Shown piece after piece: positions 10,558 through 19,757 of a DNA stretch of 64,000 nt. The notes under the pieces are model-generated. The model made no database searches. It saw only the letters and a list, made by a program, of their open reading frames with translations, and was not told where the DNA came from. Origin of the DNA: Terriglobia bacterium (GTDB lineage: Bacteria; Acidobacteriota; Terriglobia; Versatilivoradales; Versatilivoraceae); contig JAKUNG010000014.1 of the NCBI GenBank assembly GCA_022452285.1, forward strand, positions 1 to 64,000, given 5' to 3'. The translations under genes were made by a program, and so were the position numbers. Positions within the stretch are counted from its first letter, which is position 1; the number at the start of each line of letters is the position of its first letter.

Positions 10558-12825
10558 TTAAACACTAGGCAACTCAATAATGAAACTCGTTCCTTTGGGG
10601 TTATGCTCTTCCACATGAATGTACCCTTTATGATCTTCAATAATACGGCTGGCAATAGCGAGACCTAACCCAGTGCCTCTTTTTCGAGTTGAAAAATAAG
10701 GAAGAAACAATTTTTCACGATCATTCACAGCAATACCTTGTCCAGTGTCCTGAATTACGAGTTGAATCATCTCCCTTGTTGGAAAAAATTGACTAGAAAT
10801 AATCAATTGCTTAATTTTTGAAACTTCCATTGCCTCAAGAGCATTATCAATCAAATTAACTATAACTCTTTTCAATTGTTCAGGGTCCAACTGTGTTTTG
10901 GGAATGTCAGAAGCTAACTTTCTAATTACGGACACTCTGTTTAGTCGGCCATTGTAGGAAGATAATGTACTTTCTACAATGGAATTAAGATTAGTAGAAA
11001 CCATATTAGGAGAAGGTAATCGGGCAAACCGGGAGAATTCATCTACCATTCCTTTCAGAACTTTCACTTCCTGGGTAATTGTTTTAACACATTCCCGAAC
11101 AGTTTGTTGAAAATCAGAAGAATATTGATCTGATTCCTTAATCGATACTTGTGAATGAGATTTTACAAGATTTTTCAGTACTCTATCTGCCGAAAGCTGA
11201 ATTGGGGTTAGTGGGTTTTTGATTTCATGGGCCATTCTCCTAGCAACCTCGCGCCAAGCATTGGCTTTTTGTGCTTTGATTAAGTCAGTTAAATCTTCTA
11301 AAACCATCACGAAGCCTCGAGGAATTCCATCTGCTGTCTGAAGAGAACTTAAAGTTACTGTTGAATAAACCGTGCGAACCTTAGTTTTAAGTTCTAATTC
11401 TTTAGAAATGATTCCAACTCGACCTGCCTTTTCAATCAATCCCTGAATTTCTTCACGATCATCCTTAGAAAAAAGATCGTTGACTTGTAGTGCAACAAAA
11501 CTAGTTACTCCTAATATTCCTTGTGCGGCCTTATTCATAGTACTAACTGAAAGATCCGGGGCTATGGAGATAACACCGGCTGGGATATTCTCTAGTACAG
11601 CTTCGATATATCGACGACGAATCTCTAAAGCTCGGTTGGAACTTTCTAGGTCACGATTTTTTTTCCCCAGCTCCTGAGAATTCTCATGGAGCTGCATAGT
11701 CATCCGATTAAAGGAAGAAACTAGAATCCCCAGTTCATCCTCTGCTGGACAATTAACTTGCATACTGAGGTTACCTTGGGAAACCTCGTTGGAAGCCTCA
11801 GCTAGCGCTAAAATAGGAACTGCAATTTTACGTGAAAGAAAAATTCCTGTCCAAACTGCTGCAAAAAGAATTAATAAAGTCACAAGACCTAATACCAACA
11901 TGAAGTTTGTTCGAATCATTTTTCGTCGTTGCTTCATCTGAGCATAGTTTTGACTTAGATATGTTAATTCTCCAGCACGTGTCATTACTTTAGATGGAGG
12001 AAGAATTCCGACTATTAAACTCCCATTTTTGATTTGATCTCCTGACAGAATAAGACTTTGATCTGGAAGAGATGTCTCGGTATCTTTCCAAGGAAGACGT
12101 ATTGATTTACCAATAATTTTTTGAAAAACATTTTGACCTTTTGACAATTTTTGAAAATTTGTTATTGGCTGAATAATCTCTCCAAAAAAAGGGTTTCGAG
12201 GTAAATACAAAGATTCCTTTCTATACGCCACCTTTGGACTACCAAAAGAATCAAAAATGACAAAAAAGGTAACTTTAAGTTCGCTAGCTAAATTGACCAA
12301 CTTTTTAGCTTTAAACTCTACTGATTCATTCTTTACCTCCTGACCATCAAAATGGCTTGCTAAAAGCCGGGCTTTGAGCACAGCTGACTCACTAAAACCT
12401 TTCTCGGCAAGATTTCCAATCTCAGAAACAGCCTGCTGAGCCTGATCCATTGGAGGACTAAACCACTTATCTAAATTACGGTGCACTACTGCGTAAGCAA
12501 AAAACGACATGAACACACCAGGAATAAAAGCTAATCCTACAAAAGATAGTAAAAGCTTGTTACGAAAGCGTGATCCTACCTGTTGGCTTTTTTGTTCAAA
12601 GTATAGTTTTAACAATTGCCTCAATAAGACAAGGCTACAAATAAGTAATAAAATGACGTTTAGTGAGGCAAAAGCCCACAGAAATAAAGCAGTTTGGCTC
12701 TCTGGTTCACCAACGAAAGGAGAGAGGTTAAAGGCTTGTTGAGCAATAGCAAAAAGCAACAGGACACAAACCAAACCAGCCAGAAAAATGACTCTTTTCT
12801 TTGATTTTCTTGGAAATAAATTCAT
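10558..12825 (-). CDS. ntrY: NtrY-like membrane sensor histidine kinase
   Basis: Three N-terminal membrane helices (about 12-30, 45-70 and 88-110), a long periplasmic region, a fourth helix near 308-330, then HAMP (to about 385), PAS (about 410-510), HisKA with the H-box MAHEIKNPLTPIQLSADRVL and a HATPase domain with N, G1 (DTGQGI) and G2 (GTGLGLAI) boxes. This is the NtrY architecture; the H-box HEIKNPLTPIQ is characteristic. At 755 residues it is full length. It is upstream of, and nearly contiguous with, the response-regulator gene, so they form a two-component pair. The signal is not evident. Confidence 0.93.
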   Translation of the reverse strand: MNLFPRKSKKRVIFLAGLVCVLLLFAIAQQAFNLSPFVGEPESQTALFLWAFASLNVILLLICSLVLLRQLLKLYFEQKSQQVGSRFRNKLLLSFVGLAFIPGVFMSFFAYAVVHRNLDKWFSPPMDQAQQAVSEIGNLAEKGFSESAVLKARLLASHFDGQEVKNESVEFKAKKLVNLASELKVTFFVIFDSFGSPKVAYRKESLYLPRNPFFGEIIQPITNFQKLSKGQNVFQKIIGKSIRLPWKDTETSLPDQSLILSGDQIKNGSLIVGILPPSKVMTRAGELTYLSQNYAQMKQRRKMIRTNFMLVLGLVTLLILFAAVWTGIFLSRKIAVPILALAEASNEVSQGNLSMQVNCPAEDELGILVSSFNRMTMQLHENSQELGKKNRDLESSNRALEIRRRYIEAVLENIPAGVISIAPDLSVSTMNKAAQGILGVTSFVALQVNDLFSKDDREEIQGLIEKAGRVGIISKELELKTKVRTVYSTVTLSSLQTADGIPRGFVMVLEDLTDLIKAQKANAWREVARRMAHEIKNPLTPIQLSADRVLKNLVKSHSQVSIKESDQYSSDFQQTVRECVKTITQEVKVLKGMVDEFSRFARLPSPNMVSTNLNSIVESTLSSYNGRLNRVSVIRKLASDIPKTQLDPEQLKRVIVNLIDNALEAMEVSKIKQLIISSQFFPTREMIQLVIQDTGQGIAVNDREKLFLPYFSTRKRGTGLGLAIASRIIEDHKGYIHVEEHNPKGTSFIIELPSV

Positions 12826-13410
12826 GTTAATTTTAATATTATCAGGAGTAAACGAATAAAATCAAAAATCAATACCTAAACAATCTATTATTAAGACAAT
12901 AATATTAAGGTTTTTCAATTCCAGTTTTAAAGTAATTCATAATGGTTCCTGCCAAATTCCCCTCTCACAAAAAATGACGTACTACCAAAAGGATCCTCCA
13001 AGAATGCAAAAACTAACAAGCTCATTACAAAGCCTTTGTCTAAATAAATAAATATTTAATGCCAGTTCCAAAGTAGTATATAAAACAATTTGTTTACCAT
13101 TTTATTAGATGAAAAAATAAATATTTTGAAGCTGCCAAGTCCTTTAAAATATCTTAAAATGGGAACAGAATTTAGTTGGGGTTTTTCTTTGGTTTGTAAT
13201 TCCAAAAATCTTGACAGCCTAGGGCAATACTGTATACTTTTTTTTAGTGTTGTTATGTTTTTAAGGATTTGAGCTTCAAAGCATGTCGAAAAATGAATTT
13301 GGTTCTACAGTTCTATTTCTCAGCAGGCCCATCTTTTTCGAGGCTTTATCAAGTTGTAAAAACATCTACGACAGATTGTTTATTATCTGAAGAAAGGAGT
13401 CTCGAAAATT
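12826..13410. other. Intergenic region between ntrY and the cold-shock gene
   Basis: Divergent promoter region of about 585 bases. The right third holds the predicted cold-shock promoter and leader. The left 380 bases are AT-rich with no recognisable gene; a 60-codon open frame at 13090-13272 overlaps the predicted cold-shock promoter and has no ribosome binding site or family signature. Confidence 0.5.
13211..13238 (+). promoter_or_regulatory. Putative cold-shock gene promoter
   Basis: TTGACA (13211-13216), 16 bases, then TATACT (13233-13238), a near-consensus sigma-70 pair. Initiation near 13245 would leave an untranslated leader of about 165 bases before the ATG at 13411. Such long leaders are known for enterobacterial cspA mRNAs, where they control translation by temperature. 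Confidence 0.65.
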
Positions 13411-13638
13411 ATGAGTAGAGAAACCGGAAAAGTTAAGTGGTTTAATAATTCCAAAGGTTATGGCTTTATTGAGCGTAGCCAAGGAGGTGACGTTTTTGTC
13501 CATCATACAGCCATTCAGTCAGACGGCTATCGCACTCTTGAAGAGGGACAGGACGTGGAATTCACAGTTGTACAGGGTCCCAAGGGATTGCAAGCTCAGG
13601 AAGTTTCTAAACCTGATGGAGCTGAAGCTGCAGAATAG
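13411..13638 (+). CDS. cspA: Cold-shock domain protein (CspA family)
   Basis: Small single-strand nucleic-acid binding protein, an RNA chaperone or antiterminator. The 75 residues form a complete cold-shock OB fold: [11 protein letters not shown] with RNP1 (KGYGFIER, 15-22) and RNP2 (DVFVHHTAI, 27-35), followed by the usual [11 protein letters not shown] strand. An AAAGGAG ribosome binding site precedes the ATG. It is a single-gene unit with a strong promoter upstream and a perfect terminator hairpin downstream. The symbol is at family level; whether expression is really cold-induced cannot be read from the sequence. Confidence 0.95.
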   Translation: MSRETGKVKWFNNSKGYGFIERSQGGDVFVHHTAIQSDGYRTLEEGQDVEFTVVQGPKGLQAQEVSKPDGAEAAE

Positions 13639-13663
13639 TTCGACGGAACCACACTAACTGTTT

Positions 13664-13700
13664 GCCCTGAAGCTATACCTAGCTTCAGGGCATTTTTTTT
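13664..13700 (+). terminator. Rho-independent terminator of the cold-shock gene
   Basis: A perfect 12-bp stem GCCCTGAAGCTA / TAGCTTCAGGGC around a 4-base loop (TACC), followed by a run of T at 13693-13700. It lies 25 bases after the cold-shock stop codon. Confidence 0.92.
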
Positions 13701-13800
13701 AAAAAAAGTAACCTCAATTAAAAAGTCTAAATCTCATTAAATAGTTTCTTAGGTTTTCAAACCAAGCTTTACAACCTGTCAAACCACTGCTGCTTATTTA

Positions 13801-14520
13801 ATGTTAGAAATAGAATACAACAGATTTCAAACTCTGTCTGAGCTCAAATCAAAGGTTTTAAAGTGTCGTCTTTGCCCTCGCTTAAATCAGTGGCGCCAAA
13901 ATGTTTCAAGAAATAAGGTGCCCCGTTTTCAAAATTGGGAATACTGGGGAAAACCTGTTCCTAGTTTAGGAGAAACAGAAGCCCGACTACTGGTTGTTGG
14001 ACTAGCTCCTGCTGCTCATGGGGCAAATCGAACAGGTAGGATGTTCACAGGAGATCGGAGTGGTGACTGGCTTTATCAAGGTCTCCATCAATTTAGGTTT
14101 GCTAACCAACCACAATCTTCCAAAATGAATGATGGATTAAAATTAATTGACTGCTATATAACTGCTATCATCCATTGTGCGCCGCCCTCCAATAAACCTA
14201 CACGTCAGGAAATTGACAATTGTCATTCTTACTTAGACTTCGAATTGAACAATTTAAAGAACGTCAAGATTATCCTAGCTTTGGGTCAATTAGCTTTTGA
14301 AAATACTTGGAAAATACTAATTAAAAATACCAAAGTAAAGCGTCCTAAATTTCAACATGGTCTAGAAGTTAGTATCCACAATGATCGTACTCTAATCGCA
14401 TCATTCCATCCTAGCCAACAGAATACATTTACGGGTAAACTTACTAAGCCTATGTTTAATTCTGTCCTGGCAAGAGCACGAAAATTGATTGACGATTCAA
14501 GAAGGACTTCTCTGAAATAA
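13801..14520 (+). CDS. Family 5 (UDGb-type) uracil-DNA glycosylase
   Basis: Removes uracil and possibly other deaminated bases from DNA as the first step of base excision repair. The 239-residue protein has the family motif GLAPAAHGANRTGRMFTGD (67-85), iron-sulfur ligand candidates C22, C25, C126 and C141 (the C-x2-C and C-x14-C pattern of [4Fe-4S] glycosylases) and a C-terminal SFHPSQQNTFTG motif with the conserved His. The AHGxNRTGR motif separates it from family 4 enzymes. No clear ribosome binding site precedes the ATG. It stands alone downstream of the cold-shock terminator. Confidence 0.88.
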   Translation: MLEIEYNRFQTLSELKSKVLKCRLCPRLNQWRQNVSRNKVPRFQNWEYWGKPVPSLGETEARLLVVGLAPAAHGANRTGRMFTGDRSGDWLYQGLHQFRFANQPQSSKMNDGLKLIDCYITAIIHCAPPSNKPTRQEIDNCHSYLDFELNNLKNVKIILALGQLAFENTWKILIKNTKVKRPKFQHGLEVSIHNDRTLIASFHPSQQNTFTGKLTKPMFNSVLARARKLIDDSRRTSLK

Positions 14521-14812
14521 ACTAATCCCAAAATTGATCTTTAGTAATTAAAACAAACCTACCTGTTGAAAAAATTTATATTTAAAAAGAAGTTATCAAG
14601 AAGCTAGAGTGATTATTTAATCAAAAATAAGATTCCTATGTACTAATCTTAAGTTATTTTATCTAGGAAAGTTGTCAACCTGTTTCAAAATAATTTAGAG
14701 TGCTTTGAGAATATTTTTTGTAGTGATTAAATAATTCTGACTTAAGCTGCCTTAATATGCTTCATTAGGATCTTACTTGCTAACACCAAAATCTCTTATT
14801 AAAGATCAAACC
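14521..14812. other. Gene-free stretch before the candidate small RNA
   Basis: AT-rich, with no open frame, tRNA or hairpin I would defend. It separates the glycosylase gene from the small-RNA promoter. Confidence 0.4.
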
Positions 14813-14840
14813 TTGACTCTGGGAAAATGCAGGGTACAAT
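14813..14840 (+). promoter_or_regulatory. Promoter of the candidate small RNA
   Basis: TTGACT (14813-14818), 16 bases, TACAAT (14835-14840): one mismatch from consensus in each box. It points to the right, away from any coding gene and into the small GC-rich segment that ends in a terminator. Confidence 0.65.
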
Positions 14841-14846
14841 GTAAGC

Positions 14847-14934
14847 TGGGTAGCTTGATAAAGCGTCTCGCAGCGCGGAGTTCTCTCCTCACTACCTAAC
14901 GGCCAGCTAAGGATAGCTGGCCGTTTCTTTTTTG
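14847..14934 (+). ncRNA. Candidate small RNA of about 85 nt, family not recognised
   Basis: A compact, GC-rich island in AT-rich surroundings, bounded by a near-consensus promoter and an intrinsic terminator, with no open frame. It can fold: GGTAG (about 14849) pairs with CTACC (about 14892), enclosing GCG/CGC and GGAG-TTCT-CTCC hairpins as a possible three-way junction, and the terminator stem follows. I do not recognise it as 6S RNA, SRP RNA, tmRNA, RNase P RNA or a known riboswitch. It faces the 3' end of rarA on the other strand. Its existence as a transcript is inferred. Confidence 0.55.
14900..14932 (+). terminator. Rho-independent terminator of the candidate small RNA
   Basis: GGCCAGCTA-AGGA-TAGCTGGCC, a perfect 9-bp stem with a 4-base loop, followed by TTTCTTTTTT. 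On the opposite strand no T run follows, so it terminates plus-strand transcription. Confidence 0.88.
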
Positions 14935-14983
14935 CACAAATAAATAAGTATCTATACCAAAAAAAGACCACGCTTACAGAAGT

Positions 14984-16345
14984 TTAGCTTTCAGATTGCT
15001 TATTCTTTTTAATTTTGACAATTTTGTCTCGCCAAACCTTCATTCTGTCATTAATAATTTTCTCATAACCTTTCTGCGATGGATGGAAGTATTCTTGATG
15101 TTTCAGAGACTCCGGCATACAACACATATCAGTTATCTGATCTGGAAAGTCATGAGCATATTGATAATCTCGACTATAGCCAAATGACTCCATAAGACGA
15201 GTTGGGGCATTTCTCAAATGAAGAGGAACAGGTTCAACCAAGGAATTTTTAATATCTTTTAATACCTTATTACAGGCTTTGTAAAGTGCATTTGACTTAG
15301 GAGCAGTTGCCAAATAGATAGCTGCTTGGGCCAAACCTAAATTTCCTTCTGGAGAACCTATGAAATGAAAAGCTTCTTTAGCCTGCACTGCTATGACAAG
15401 TGCCTGAGGATCAGCTAATCCAATATCCTCTAAGGCAAAACGAATTAACCTTCGAGCAATAAAAAGTGGATCTTCACCTGATTCTAACATCCTCATCAAC
15501 CAATATAAGGAAGCATCCGGATCGCTGTTACGAAGAGATTTATGCAAAGCAGAAATTAAATTGTAATGTTCCTCACCTGTCTTGTCATAGAGTAAAACTC
15601 TCTGCTGCATTGCATCTTTTAAAATCTGATTAGTAATTTGTTTTTGGCCGGAGGGGAGAGGTAAAGCAATTTGTGTTGCAATCTCCAATGTATTGTAGGC
15701 TACTCTGGCATCTCCATTAGCAAACAAAGATATTTTCGAAAGATGCTCTTGATCAATCTCGACCTGTTCATTACCAAGACCTTGTTGTTTGTCACTCAAA
15801 CACTTATTCATTAATGCGACTAGATTTTGATGGGAAATTGGTTCTAATAAATAAACTTTACAACGAGACAAGAGGGCAGCATTCACTTCAAAAGAAGGGT
15901 TTTCAGTAGTGGCTCCAATTAAAACAATTGTGCCTGACTCAACATATGGAAGAAAAGCATCTTGTTGTGCCTTATTAAATCGATGAATTTCATCAACAAA
16001 TAGTAGAACCTGTCGACCAGATTGTCGAATTTTCTCAGCATCTCTCATAACACTTTTTATTTCTTTAATACCAGATAGCACAGCACTAAAAAGGACAAAA
16101 TCCATTTGAGCAGTTTTAGCAATGATTCGAGCTAGTGTTGTTTTGCCTGTGCCAGGAGGTCCCCATAGAATTAAAGATGTGACCCTGCCACTTTCTAAGG
16201 CTCTTTGAAGAGGTTTACCTACACCAACTAGATTCTCCTGACCCACAAAATCCCCTAGACATTTGGGCCGCATACGGTCAGCCAGAGGAATTCTTGCCCT
16301 AGAATTTCCTTCAATGGAAGAATCCTGATTTGAAAATAGGTTCAT
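14984..16345 (-). CDS. rarA: Replication-associated recombination protein A (RarA/MgsA) ATPase
   Basis: AAA+ clamp-loader-like ATPase that acts at stalled replication forks. The N-terminal region [21 protein letters not shown] is typical, Walker A GPPGTGKT is at 62-69, Walker B is [15 protein letters not shown], and [12 protein letters not shown] carries sensor 1. The C-terminal half has the tetramerisation-domain motif [19 protein letters not shown] and the end motif YKYAHD-like [10 protein letters not shown]. Length 453 is normal. It starts 21 bases after the TrmH-family gene on the same strand. Confidence 0.95.
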   Translation of the reverse strand: MNLFSNQDSSIEGNSRARIPLADRMRPKCLGDFVGQENLVGVGKPLQRALESGRVTSLILWGPPGTGKTTLARIIAKTAQMDFVLFSAVLSGIKEIKSVMRDAEKIRQSGRQVLLFVDEIHRFNKAQQDAFLPYVESGTIVLIGATTENPSFEVNAALLSRCKVYLLEPISHQNLVALMNKCLSDKQQGLGNEQVEIDQEHLSKISLFANGDARVAYNTLEIATQIALPLPSGQKQITNQILKDAMQQRVLLYDKTGEEHYNLISALHKSLRNSDPDASLYWLMRMLESGEDPLFIARRLIRFALEDIGLADPQALVIAVQAKEAFHFIGSPEGNLGLAQAAIYLATAPKSNALYKACNKVLKDIKNSLVEPVPLHLRNAPTRLMESFGYSRDYQYAHDFPDQITDMCCMPESLKHQEYFHPSQKGYEKIINDRMKVWRDKIVKIKKNKQSES

Positions 16346-16366
16346 AGATCTATTCTTATACTATAG

Positions 16367-17167
16367 TTAGTTGCTCTTGACGCGTCTTTTAGAAGCCTCA
16401 CACAAAATAATAGCAGTTGCAATTGCAACATTAAGTGAATTTATTGCCCCAGACATTGGAATTTTAAGACTTAGATCAAGATCTTTTTCAAAACCCTTTC
16501 CAATCCCCTGACTTTCGCTTCCAATAATTAAAGCTAAGCCCCCCTCATAGTTAAATTCTCTAAAATCATGGCGACCATTTGGGCTAGCTGCAACAAGTCG
16601 GATATGTTGTTCCTTCAATCGTTTAACCAGAATATGAGGATCTAACCTGCTCACAACAGGAACTCGAAAAAGAGATCCTGAAGAAGCACGTACAACCTTT
16701 TGATTCTGAAAGTTAACAGTTTGATTGGTAAGTAAGACACCTTTTACGCCAAAGGCTTCACTAGAACGGATGATTGTTCCTAAATTTCCAGGATCTTGCA
16801 ATTGGTGGGCAATCAATAATAGCGGCTTCCCTTCCAGAAGAGGATCCATTTTTGCAACAGGAAACCGTACCTTTGATAGAATTCCCTGACTAGTCACAGT
16901 ATCTGTCAAAGAATTAAAAATTTTATCTGTAATAGGGAAAATTATTTCCTTGAATTGCTTACAGAAGGTAGTAGTTTGAAAATACCCAATTTTACTATGT
17001 GCTACAAAGATAGCTTCTATTTTAAGTCCACTATTGACAGCCTCATGTAATAGCTTCGGACCTTCTACAACGATAGTGCCTTCACTCTCAACTGCAGAGT
17101 ACCGTAACAGAGATCTTAATTGACTAATTCGTTTGTTCGATGTTGAATAAATTACTTTGGATTTCAA
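16367..17167 (-). CDS. TrmH/SpoU-family RNA 2'-O-methyltransferase
   Basis: S-adenosylmethionine-dependent 2'-O-ribose methyltransferase acting on rRNA or tRNA. An N-terminal substrate-binding domain (to about 105, with VVEGPKLLHEAV) precedes the knotted SPOUT domain with motif 1 DPGNLGTIIRSSEAFG, motif 2 LIIGSESQGI and motif 3 IPMSGAINSLNVAIATAI. Length 266 fits RlmB/TsnR-like enzymes. The exact target nucleotide cannot be told. Paired with rarA in what looks like a two-gene unit. Confidence 0.9.
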   Translation of the reverse strand: MKSKVIYSTSNKRISQLRSLLRYSAVESEGTIVVEGPKLLHEAVNSGLKIEAIFVAHSKIGYFQTTTFCKQFKEIIFPITDKIFNSLTDTVTSQGILSKVRFPVAKMDPLLEGKPLLLIAHQLQDPGNLGTIIRSSEAFGVKGVLLTNQTVNFQNQKVVRASSGSLFRVPVVSRLDPHILVKRLKEQHIRLVAASPNGRHDFREFNYEGGLALIIGSESQGIGKGFEKDLDLSLKIPMSGAINSLNVAIATAIILCEASKRRVKSN

Positions 17168-17255
17168 AAAAAACCTCGTTTTTCATTGAATTCTCTTTCT
17201 ATCAAAAAGTTAGGGCCCTCAGAAAACAGTCTTTCTCCCAGCATCTCTAATTGTA

Positions 17256-17951
17256 TTGTATCAAGTAACTGAGCTGTCATTGACCGACATTTTTCTTTAT
17301 GATAGCTTTTCATTTGTGCTAACTCGAACAATTAGACTTAAAGGAGGACTAGAAGAACAAAAGGTCCTCGAAATCACTGCAACAGAAATTCTCAAGGGCA
17401 GTGTAATTTCTCTTCCAACAGAAACATTCTACGCACTTGCTGCAGACCCCTTCGATCTAGATGCCGTAAATCGAATTTTTCAAATCAAAAGAAGACCAGA
17501 CTGGAAACCTCTACTACTACTGGTCGAATCAATTGATCAGGTTAGGATGATTACTAAAAATATTCCATCCGTCTTCTTTGACTTAGCAGAAGCCTTTTGG
17601 CCAGGGCCATTAACTATGATTCTTCCAGCAACTAAGAAGGTTCCATCAAGAGTAACGGGCGGAACTGGGAATGTAGGAATTCGTCTTCTAGACCAAACTT
17701 TTACACGCCAATTAATTCGAAAGATTCGCTTACCTATTATTGGAACTAGTGCGAACTTGTCAGGATGTCCTCCCTGTTCAAGAGCTGATGATGTCCTTGC
17801 ACAACTAAATGGTAAGATTGAATTGTTAATAGACAGTGGCAATACCGAAGCATCAGAACCTTCAACTGTAATTGACTTAACATCCTCCTCAATTCGAATT
17901 CTCAGGGAAGGTGCGATTCCTAAGGAGCACCTTCATAAGTATCTTTCTTGA
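17256..17951 (+). CDS. tsaC: Threonylcarbamoyl-AMP synthase (Sua5/YrdC/TsaC)
   Basis: Makes threonylcarbamoyl-AMP for the t6A37 modification of ANN-decoding tRNAs. It carries the YrdC motifs SLPTETFYALAAD, KRRPDWKPLLLLV, FWPGPLTMILPA and GTSANLSG. The frame opens with a TTG at 17256, but the first 35 residues do not look like the family and the true start is unclear: an in-frame GTG at 17316 is possible, and an AAAGGAGG at 17340 has no start codon in frame right after it. The core is about 200 residues, normal for TsaC. A YdcF-like gene follows after 6 bases. Confidence 0.9.
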   Translation: MYQVTELSLTDIFLYDSFSFVLTRTIRLKGGLEEQKVLEITATEILKGSVISLPTETFYALAADPFDLDAVNRIFQIKRRPDWKPLLLLVESIDQVRMITKNIPSVFFDLAEAFWPGPLTMILPATKKVPSRVTGGTGNVGIRLLDQTFTRQLIRKIRLPIIGTSANLSGCPPCSRADDVLAQLNGKIELLIDSGNTEASEPSTVIDLTSSSIRILREGAIPKEHLHKYLS

Positions 17952-17957
17952 AGCTCC

Positions 17958-18602
17958 ATGAAAATCCTCAAAAAAAAATTATTCTTTAGAATTCTCTTTT
18001 TCTTTATCCCACTTATTTTTTTGATCTATATTCTTTCTATATATTTTTTAATTCGTCTAAATGCAAACAAAGATGAAGCCCAAATAGCTGATATTATTGT
18101 GGTATTTGGTGCTGCTCAGTATAATGGTCAACCGTCTCCAGTCTTCAAAGCACGCTTGGACCATTCCATCAATCTTTTTAAAAAAAAATTTGCTAAGCAA
18201 ATACTAACAACTGGTGGACATGGTCTAGATTTGTATTTTTCTGAGGCTGAAGTTGGCAAAAGTTATCTCATTAAACAAAACATTCCAAAAAACAGTATCT
18301 TTACTGAAACTAAGGGGTTAAGCACCTTAGAAAGTGTTGAAAAAATACTACTTTTTCTAGAAATCCACAAAATGGATAGGGTTATTGCTGTCAGTGATGG
18401 GTTCCACTTATTTCGAATCAAGAAGATTTTCTACGATAACCAAATTATTGCTTTTGGTTCTCCAGCTTTAAATAGTCCAATTGAAGCAAATTATAAACGC
18501 CGATTTTGGTCTTCACTTAGAGAAGTTGGAGGATTTACTGTATATTGTGCTAAGCAACAATTAGATCAAGTAATCTCCTACTTCATACCTCAGATTCACT
18601 AA
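17958..18602 (+). CDS. YdcF/SanA-like DUF218 membrane protein
   Basis: A basic N-terminus and one membrane helix (about 8-32) anchor a DUF218 domain: IIVVFGAAQYNGQPSPVFKARLDH, LTTGGHG, the SEAEVGKSYLI helix and the TLESVEKI motif near residue 125. DUF218 proteins such as SanA and ElyC act in envelope or undecaprenyl-carrier-related processes, but the biochemistry is poorly defined. Length 214 is usual. It is probably cotranscribed with tsaC; no functional link is known. Confidence 0.85.
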   Translation: MKILKKKLFFRILFFFIPLIFLIYILSIYFLIRLNANKDEAQIADIIVVFGAAQYNGQPSPVFKARLDHSINLFKKKFAKQILTTGGHGLDLYFSEAEVGKSYLIKQNIPKNSIFTETKGLSTLESVEKILLFLEIHKMDRVIAVSDGFHLFRIKKIFYDNQIIAFGSPALNSPIEANYKRRFWSSLREVGGFTVYCAKQQLDQVISYFIPQIH

Positions 18603-18642
18603 CCTCTAAAGTTTCCTTTTTAAATCAAGATCATTTGATATC

Positions 18643-19482
18643 TTAGTCATTACTAGAATCAAATTCTCTATAGTTAGCATAGTCAGTAAAATATCCGTTT
18701 ACCTTCATCTTAAATCTTTTAAAAAAGAAAAATCGTCCTTTAAAGTCAAATTCAAAATGAGTTGGAAACCAAATTTTACTTTTTATTTGTTCTTGTTCGA
18801 ATACTAGACTAGACCCCTTACTGACTTTAATTAGTAACCCACCACCAATCTTAAAATCCTCAACAAAGTCCACTTTAACTCTAACTATCTGTGAAACTAT
18901 CGGGTCAATCCATATTAAGCCCTGTAGTTTTTTTAAAATGACAAAATTCTTGTTGGTCAATTGGTACCCTTTATTGGGCCAAAACTTAATTATAAAAACT
19001 CTCCGTCTATCTTGGATGTCTTCCCCCATATAAAGAAAATGAAAAGAATTCAACGTTTCATCCCAAAATTGAATCTCCCTACGTTGACGATCTATTCTTT
19101 TCAACTTGAGTTTAGAAAGAGCTTCGGAAGAAAGATTTTTTTGTTTGTTTAGTTGAACAGATAACTTTTTTTCTTGGTCACGTGCCTCTGATTTGGACAA
19201 GGTTGTCCCATTTTTTTTTATGAGCTTCCGGTACATTCGATCGATCAATGGAATAACTTCGTAAGTAACTGATTCCCTATTTTTTATAGTCCCCTTTGAA
19301 TCAAATTTTGTTTCTTGCCTGATCAGTTTGTAAGAGTATTTCATCTCTGTTAAACGATTTCTTTTTTGATTTTCCACAACTTTTTCAAGAAATCTTAACA
19401 ATGAGATGGGCTGCGTAAGATCATATTTACCAGGAAAAACAATTGTAATTAAAAATAAAGTTAAAACGGTTTTAGTTATCAA
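18643..19482 (-). CDS. Secreted protein of unknown function, outer-membrane-lipoprotein-like fold
   Basis: A 279-residue protein starting at a TTG with AAGG nine bases upstream. A short hydrophobic N-terminus (about 4-17) suggests a signal peptide. The middle is highly basic (many K/R). The C-terminal half has the pattern LQGLIWIDPIVSQIVRVKVDF, IWFPTHFEFDFKGRFFFFKRF, resembling the beta-rich proteins of acidobacteria related to LolA or outer-membrane lipoprotein sorting domains. No catalytic motif. The function is unknown and the family link is an impression. Confidence 0.6.
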   Translation of the reverse strand: MITKTVLTLFLITIVFPGKYDLTQPISLLRFLEKVVENQKRNRLTEMKYSYKLIRQETKFDSKGTIKNRESVTYEVIPLIDRMYRKLIKKNGTTLSKSEARDQEKKLSVQLNKQKNLSSEALSKLKLKRIDRQRREIQFWDETLNSFHFLYMGEDIQDRRRVFIIKFWPNKGYQLTNKNFVILKKLQGLIWIDPIVSQIVRVKVDFVEDFKIGGGLLIKVSKGSSLVFEQEQIKSKIWFPTHFEFDFKGRFFFFKRFKMKVNGYFTDYANYREFDSSND

Positions 19483-19757
19483 TTAATTCTACCTTAAGGG
19501 CGTCGATTAATGTGAGACAGTGAATAACTAATTGTCAGACTCTCTGTATCATTAGATACACTCTCAGTTTGCTCACAAAAAATAATTGGTTTTGTTATGA
19601 TTATCTCGCGACAATTTTTAAAGGGAGATAAAATCCTAAGATCTAAAGTCCGTATAGTAAACTAATTATTAATTGCTCTTAACTAGATCAATTGACAATA
19701 GATATCTATCGGCATCAAACATAGAGTACATTTTCTTTTAGTTTTATAAGATCCATT

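Noticed and set aside
13090..13272. 60-codon plus-strand frame
   Set aside because: It overlaps the cold-shock promoter, has no ribosome binding site, and the composition is that of AT-rich intergenic DNA.
14780..14971. 63-codon minus-strand frame
   Set aside because: It runs through the candidate small RNA and its terminator; the terminator and promoter explain this segment better.
17340..17347. AAAGGAGG upstream of the tsaC core as a start-deciding ribosome binding site
   Set aside because: No ATG, GTG or TTG follows in frame within a workable distance, so it was not used to move the start.
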